A DNA stretch of 48,980 bases, taken from Ectocarpus siliculosus (lineage: Eukaryota > Sar > Phaeophyceae > Ectocarpales > Ectocarpaceae). Below the pieces are notes generated by a model. That model was not told where the DNA came from. It searched no databases and saw only the letters and a program-made list of their open reading frames with translations. The translations under genes and the position numbers were made by a program. Below, piece after piece: positions 42,948 through 48,980 of this stretch. The number at the start of each line of letters is the position of its first letter. Position 1 is the stretch's first letter. The stretch covers positions 2,772 through 51,751 of the forward strand of contig FN648422.1 of assembly GCA_000310025.1 (NCBI GenBank), in the 5' to 3' direction.

Positions 42948-45900
42948 CTACGACAACGTTTTGCCGATTTCCTCCAAAAAGTCCGTTTCCCCTTCCTTCG
43001 CTCCATTTGCTTTCGAAAGCAATGAACCCGAGCGCTTCCGACCATCCTTGGCAGCAAAAAACTGAAAGATGTGCTGCACGTCCGATTCAAGCTCGGCCAC
43101 TTCCCGGCTCTTCAATACCCGGCCGCTGTTGGCCGCCGAAGACAAGCCGCCCGCTACCGTGTCAGGTATCAAGTCGGTCCACGCGCACTTGCCGCTGCCG
43201 CGCGTTATCTCGTGCAGCAGGTCCCCTCCGTCCAACTCTCCCAAAGCCTTCTCCAGCTGCCGGTCTCCTCCTGGCGGCGCACCCCCCCCCGCGGGCGTTC
43301 TCTGCCCGCCGCCGCCACCGCCGCCGTTGAAATTCTCGGAAGAGACAGCCGACGCGGGGGTGGTCGCGACAGCGGCCCTCAGCTCTCGGGCGATCGTTGC
43401 CTTCAAATCTACACCGCGGATTGCTGCCGCTATCCCCCCGACAGTCGGCGTAATACCTAGATCGCGCCCCGCGCTGGCTGCTTCTATGCGGGGCTCCGCG
43501 GTCTCATCTACGTGGGGAGCCGTACTACCTCCCCGTCCGACGGTGGTGAACCCCCCTCTTCTCGACTCGCCAGCAGAATCCGCTTCCCGCGGACCCACGG
43601 AGCAATCGGACGGGTCCTGGGTAGTCCCGGTTTGAACCCCACGCGATTCGGTGCCGTTGCCGGGCGAACCGGTAGACTCGCGCTTGACGGCACCGATAAC
43701 CTCGCCGGGGCGCCGCCGCGGGGGGGGTTGCTTCTGCTCAGCCTCGTTTTCTCCCGGTCGCCGAAGGCGACTCGGGTTAAGCTTGCTCGCAACAGTCGGC
43801 TTGCCGAGCAAGCTCCCCCCGCGGGGAGGGCTTGGGGGCGGAGAAGACCCCCACGGCCGTCTCTTGCCCTTGGTCTCCGTGTCGCGGCCTCTTGGAGGGG
43901 AGCTCTGGGACCTCCCCTTCCCTGCACTCGAACCCTCCTCTTTCCTGCGAGCCGCCGCGGCAGACCTCCCCCTCGAGGCAATGGTGCTGCCCAACGCTCC
44001 TCTCGACGGAGGGAGGGAGCTGCCGCTAGCCCTTTCGCCATCCCCGTTGGGAGACCCCGGTGGGGTACAACCTTCCGCGGCGGCCGGCCCGAACGGCTTC
44101 CGACACACCCTCGCCGCCTCCCTTAGCGCCGGCGCCTCGACGCGACCGGCAGAGGCACGAGGGGATCGCGCCCGCTCGGGCCTTGGTAGAACAAGTGGCG
44201 AACACCCGGCGGTAGCGTCCAGCAGGCGTGTTTCCGCAGCCTGGAGGCGTTTTTCAGCGTGCCGGCGCTTTTCGGCCTCCGCGTTGGCCGCGCGGACCGC
44301 TCGCTCCAGGTCTACCGCTAGCCTCGCGATCTCTTCCGCCTCTACGCAAGCCACCTGTCCGGTGTTTGGTGGGCACGATCAGCGTGGAGTGCAGGGCGCA
44401 ACAAGCAGTCGACAAAGAGCCAGGTTGTCATCGTAGGCAGCAAGGGCAGCAGCGTGGTCAGGGGTAGAGAAAAAGAGTAGAGACCCCACACAGCACAAGG
44501 CACATGATACGGTGCCCAGGGCCAGGGTGTACGGGACCATCGAACTTCTCATGCCTGCGTGGCTCGGATGCATACAACGAAAAGCGGGTACTCTATTTTC
44601 CAGTCCGTCTCTCCCCTCCCCCGAAGGTACCGGCCTGAACCTAGCCCCAACCCTAACCTGTTCCGCCGCCCGGCGCACGGTGGTGTTCTCCTCTCTCTGC
44701 TTCGCCAGTGTCTCTGCCTGCGTCCTCAGTCGCCTCCTAAGGGTAGAAACGTCCGCGCGCAAGGACCGGAGCGAGGAATCTTGGGACCGAACCTTCGCCG
44801 CTAGCTGTCGATCCTGCTCGTGGTGCTCACGTGCAAGGCCTCCCCAGCTTCCGCTGCCAACGCGCCGAGGGCCCACCTTTATGTGGAAGGGGGGGGTACG
44901 AGATATATTGTCATACACGGGGCCACTGTAAGGGCGCCTCAGCAGCAGCAAAACGTGCCTGAGGGATCTAGATACACGAGCTACTCGAAAGAGCCTTCGT
45001 AATGTGCCACAAGCGGGGTGCTCCAAAGCAGGCAGACAGGCAGGAGGATGCGGGTACCCGTTGCTATTTCTGGCAGACATGGCTTGGACGCAGGAGGGCA
45101 GCACTCAGTCCCTGTAGTTACCGACCACTTTTTGCTCCCGTCCTCACGCCAAACGAACGTTCCAACCTCTACACCCACGATCTACTCTCCCTACTTGATA
45201 GGCCAGCCTGACAGAAAGAAACCACGACTTTCCCTGGTAACAGAGTACAATAGATTACTGCTGTTCAAAGACACATGCCACCGGAATATGTCATCGCTGC
45301 TTGGCTCACCTGGTGCACATGCTCGTACTCCCCGCTGCTCCTTCGGCGCGGCGGCGCTCTCGGCTGCTGCTCGCCGCTCCCGCCAGGGACGTCCCAGCTT
45401 CTCCTCCGGTTGTCCCTCGCAACACGGAGCCGTTGGTTCTCCGCCCGCTCCGTCCGGAGAGCATCCTCTAGGAGATGCGTCTGGATCGATCGGTGGGCCG
45501 GGATAAAAAAATAAATGAACGGTTACTATTACGAATATCGGAGGGGTCAAATGGAGTGGGGTCTGAAAACTGCAGGGCCGCATATACGTGTGTCGGTTGG
45601 TTTTCCCATGATTGAGACTCTTGTCTTGTGATTGGCGGTGAACATCAATTGGTTCTCGTTGTCAAGAGACCATCGACGATACCTCCTCTCTAAGCTCTAC
45701 TGCTCTAATCTTCTTGAAACATGACAACTAGAAGGAATTCGCATCTTTCCACTCACTCAACACTCTCTTGCCAAAAGGAGAAAAGTGCAGACTGGCGTCG
45801 AGAACAGGAGGGACGGAAACAACAAAACCATTCCGCCGCAAAATAGTAGAAAACAAAACTGGGTCCTTGAGCCCTACCGCTAGCGCAGAGAGTTGCGGGT

Positions 45901-46250
45901 GCGAAATACATCAGCGACCGTCATTGCATGCTCGTGCGGACATCCGACATTCTCGTAGTGCTCCTATCGTGATCCCATACGATTCCTCTCCAACGTGCGG
46001 CATGAACGCTTCCTGACGCTATCCGATGCCAGGCATGCGTGCGCGGAACCGAGGATAGCCAGCTTCATCGGCAACGGCCGCTCACCGAAACATGTGCAGT
46101 CTAAACCTGGCCAACTTCACGGCACATGTTTGGACTCACGTGTTTTTTCAATTTGGTCTCGCTCTCCCCGTCGAGCATGGCCCAGTTCTCCCGGTCCTTC
46201 GCCCTCTGTGCTTCGACATCTCGCACCTAAACAGCACAACAAAAGCGCGT

Positions 46251-46292
<42 letters not shown>

Positions 46293-48980
46293 GTCAATGG
46301 CGAAGCCCTCGTACTCAACTCCTGTGATTTGGTCGGACGCTCGCCGACGTGATCGGTGATTGGGCGATGTTTCCCGATGGTGATCAGTGATTGGGCAATG
46401 TTTGCCCGAGGTGGAAGGTGATTTGGCAATGTTTGCCCGAGGTTGTCGATGATTGGGCTACGTTTGCCCGAGGTAATCGGTGATTGGACGATATTTGCCG
46501 GAGGTTGTCGAGGTGATGGGTGATAGGGCAATGTGGATCGGTGATTTGGCAATGTTTGCTCGAGGTGATCTGAAAGACATCGGTGATTAGGGATAGTTTG
46601 CCCGAGGTGATTTGCCCGACGTAGATGGTCTTAGTACGTTTGCTCCATGGTGATCTGAAAGACATAAGTGATTTGGCTATGCCTTCATGCTTCAGCAGTA
46701 GTGTTCAAGATGAAGGCTTACAACAGGGTCAAAATGAGGTATAGCACCACTGGTTCACGAAGCGGCTTTGGCTAATGCGAGCACCGCCTCTTTCTGACTT
46801 TGTGGCCAATACCGACCTCCGTGGCAAAAGAAGCTTACGGCTGCCAGCGCCGCTGCCTTCTTTAATGCTGATGAAGGTAAACCATCTTGCGTGGTGTCCA
46901 GTTCACAACAAAGAACCAACGTTTACTGCTTCCACTATTCACTACACTGCTGTGAGACTCTTTGCAAAGAACATAGTTCGCCACCAGCTTCGACAAAAGC
47001 AGCGTTTGTTGATGGAATACCTGTGCCTGGAGCTCCCTGCATTTGGCCTCTAGTCCAGACAGGGCGTCTCCCGCAGCCTGCGCCCTCTCCTCCGCCTGTG
47101 CGCGGTGCTGCTTGGGCACGAGAAACACGCGAACGTGGCAAGGGTTAGGAAAAAAGGAGCACTTACTTCTCCCATCTCACTAGACGGGCAATCGAGACGC
47201 CCGGACGCGAGTCGGACAGCCGGGGCGTAGGGTAGGGGGGAGCGTACTCTTATGTTTTGCATGCCTTAGCGGTTAGATCATTGACCATGCGTCCTCGAGA
47301 TTTAGGCCCACAGGACCGATCACCGATGGCCAATGGTTCCTTCCTACTTTGCCAAAGGTGGCTCAAAATTGTCTTCCCTAGTCCATCTATCCTAGCGATA
47401 TCACTTCCCGCCTTTTCAACCCGCTTCCTATGCCCCAGTACAGCTACCGTCATCTCCTGGCTATTCCATGCTTCAAACATCTCCCGGTAATTTCTTTTTA
47501 TTTTCCCAGTTCAGTCACGTACATTTCCTTTTTTTTTTTGTACAGGGGGGGGGGGGCGTTGGACGGAAGAACAAGAAGAGGCGAATCTCATCACGAGAGA
47601 ATTCTATCAAATACCCTCTGTGCTACATCATGAGCTCCACAAATCCAATCTCCCCGACCGGAGTGGGCACAAACAAGCTCCCTGCAGACTGCACGCCGAC
47701 AGCCTGTTGCGACCCAAGAAATTCCGGATGACGGCTTCCTGGTCTCATCCTATGCGTGTGCATGGGCAGCCTGAAAGTCTCTCAGTGTGAACAGCGATAG
47801 TTGCTACATGTATTGGTGGTCGAGCTCTCAAAAACCATTGTCGCCACCAAGACGAGATTTTATCTCCCTGTGTAAACTTAATTTCGTTAGAGATAAACCT
47901 CAGAAGAGCTATGCAAACACGGGGATGGATTCTTGGGGCTCCGAGTGGGCTGCCTTAGGGATGACTAGACGTACTGCTGCAGAACTCTCGTTTGTTGGGA
48001 TTCAAGAATGGAGAGACCTCATCATCTGCGAATACCCGCTAGCCGAGGGTGGAGGGGCGGTACTACCGCCATGTGCCTACAAAATACGGTGTCACGCTTT
48101 GCATGAAGCCTATTTTCAAATTTATATGGTACCGATGAAGGGTACAGAGTATATACCCATACTGTAATCAAATGTCGGTGTACTCTGTACGCCCCCACAG
48201 GTCTTGCACCTCCAGCGGTTTCGGTCAACATAAATAGGAACCAATGTGCGACGTAGGAGTATGCATACCAACGTACGTGTACGTGTACATGTTTGCGCTA
48301 CAACGTTGAGGTTGCCTTGTAGATGCTGGTATGACATGACCAGATATCGTCCACGAACCACCTCGAAAGTTAAAATTCCCATACGCTATGGGGGCCTTAG
48401 GTCTTACAGCTTACTGCTGATACAGTAGTGGCCACACAACCCTGTCTCTTCGCCCACCCCGTAACACAAGTTGAAACCGTCATTTTATTTCACAATAATA
48501 AAGCCAGTTCTCCCGAGTGGACCTTGCATCTCACGGAAGCTGTCGTCAGACGGCACCATTGGGCGGGATCACGGTTGCGACTGATACTTGACTAGAGTCC
48601 AGTCCCTTTGGCTTTGGCCACAACGTCACAACTGCAGTGCCGACTTGATCGACCCTTACCCTTGCCGGTGCCGTTGCCGTCACGACGAAGCTCTCGGCAC
48701 CATCGCCAAGCGGCGGAACCAAACATGAGACAATTGCCCGATGGGAGGCGAGGGGCCGCAGCACACTCACCAGCTTCGCTTCCATGACTTCCTTGTGAAG
48801 CTGCAGCACGTCAGTCCCCCCGGCAGCCAACTCCAGCTGCTCCTCCATGTAGAACAGCTTGAGCTTGAGGTCGAACTCGCCACGTTCGAGCTCATCGATT
48901 TTTGCCTCCGTCGCTTGCAGGTTGATGCCTCCGTTCGCTGCCGCACAGCCGGACAGCGGGTCGCTGCTCCGGCTTCCCTG
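42948..48980 (-). CDS. Centrosomin-motif (CM1/Cnn_1N) coiled-coil protein (N-terminus beyond right edge)
   Basis: Exons in coding order: from beyond 48980 to 48771, then 47110-47021, 45480-45310, 44813-44658, 44354-42948. All internal junctions are phase 0 GT-AG; 677 residues are visible, ending TGA-type stop after EEIGKTLS. The first visible exon contains KIDELERGEFDLKLKLFYME then EQLELAAGGTD, the pattern of the centrosomin N-terminal motif 1 (Asn/Gly-x-Phe-x-Leu-Lys-Leu ... Leu/Met-Glu-Glu-x-Leu) found in centrosomin, CDK5RAP2, myomegalin and fungal Mto1, where it binds and activates gamma-tubulin complexes. The next three exons and the start of the last are coiled coil; residues 260-560 are disordered Ser/Pro/Gly/Arg-rich. 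Because every junction is phase 0, further exons could be missed. The acceptors of 47110 and 44813 have nearby in-phase alternatives. Role at centrosomes or basal bodies is inference. Confidence 0.75.
46251..46291 (+). repeat. (CAG)n triplet tract in an intron
   Basis: About thirteen CAG units; on the strand of the host gene it is (CTG)n. It lies in the intron 45481-47020 of the centrosomin-like gene. Confidence 0.95.
46339..46680 (+). repeat. Minisatellite, about 31-bp unit
   Basis: About nine to eleven diverged units built around GGTGATTGGGCAATGTTTGC followed by CCGAGGT. Unit lengths drift, and some units carry an insertion (GTGATCTGAAAGACAT, twice). Located in the same intron as the CAG tract. 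Confidence 0.9.
47238..47545 (-). repeat. C-run-bounded dispersed repeat, copy 2 (inverted relative to copy 1)
   Basis: Reverse complement of this stretch matches 13145-13411 along most of its length, including AGCCACCTTTGGCAAAGTAG and CTAACCGCTAAGGCATGCAA, and again lies next to a C/G-run. Its short frame (76 codons, minus strand) aligns with the 79-codon frame of copy 1 with in-frame gaps. It sits in an intron of the centrosomin-like gene. Confidence 0.8.

Noticed and set aside
42941-44436. Long plus-strand open frames opposite the centrosomin-like last exon
   Set aside because: Antisense shadows; the minus frame continues upstream coiled-coil exons in phase, the plus frames connect to nothing.
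46339-46680. CRISPR-like array of regularly spaced repeats
   Set aside because: The units are directly tandem and diverged with no unique spacers, and the genome is eukaryotic. It is a minisatellite.

Overview
The window is nuclear DNA from an intron-rich eukaryote. Genes are split into small exons with GT-AG introns of a few hundred bases to about 2.5 kb, coding exons are GC-rich and full of Ala, Gly, Ser and Pro runs, and the spaces hold microsatellites, minisatellites and dispersed repeats. There are no operons or ribosome binding sites. The architecture fits a brown alga or close stramenopile (Ectocarpus-like). That is an inference from style, not from a marker gene. An 88-base N run (17488-17575) marks an assembly gap.

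I rebuilt eight gene models by chaining exons whose splice sites and reading phases agree. From left to right: (1) a fumarate-reductase-type FAD flavoprotein on the minus strand, exons 3812 to 277, running off the left edge; (2) a 456-aa WD40 protein on the plus strand, 5259-7695; (3) a 101-aa coiled-coil protein on the minus strand, 10397-8455, resembling the N-terminal region of FLASH/CASP8AP2; (4) a six-exon family-2 glycosyltransferase on the plus strand, 10724-15887, of the TIGR04283 type that is named for arsenosugar biosynthesis, with a second terminal exon at 18209-18359; (5) a 1097-aa coiled-coil protein with a C-terminal PH-like domain on the minus strand, 26357-20102; (6) a 570-aa lidless Hsp70-like protein on the minus strand, 34387-28336; (7) an 867-aa RING-finger protein with SUMO-interaction-like motifs on the plus strand, 34834-41441; (8) a centrosomin-motif (CM1/Cnn_1N) coiled-coil protein on the minus strand, from beyond the right edge to 42948.

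Strands largely alternate, giving short divergent promoters at 10398-10723 (FLASH-like / glycosyltransferase) and 34388-34833 (Hsp70-like / RING). The genes do not form a pathway. Two loose themes are visible: chaperone plus ubiquitin ligase (6 and 7), and large coiled-coil scaffold proteins (5 and 8). The most interesting items are the glycosyltransferase with two phase-matched terminal exons and a GC-AG intron, the miniature FLASH-like protein with a roughly 620-bp near-perfectly centred palindrome in its intron, and the diverged lidless Hsp70.

The rest is intergenic or intronic and carries (GA)n, (CT)n and (CAG)n tracts, minisatellites, and a dispersed repeat family bounded by C-runs (copies near 13.1-13.4 kb and 47.2-47.5 kb, fragments near 0.46 and 24.6 kb). 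No rRNA, CRISPR, complete tRNA or intact transposase/reverse transcriptase gene was recognised.
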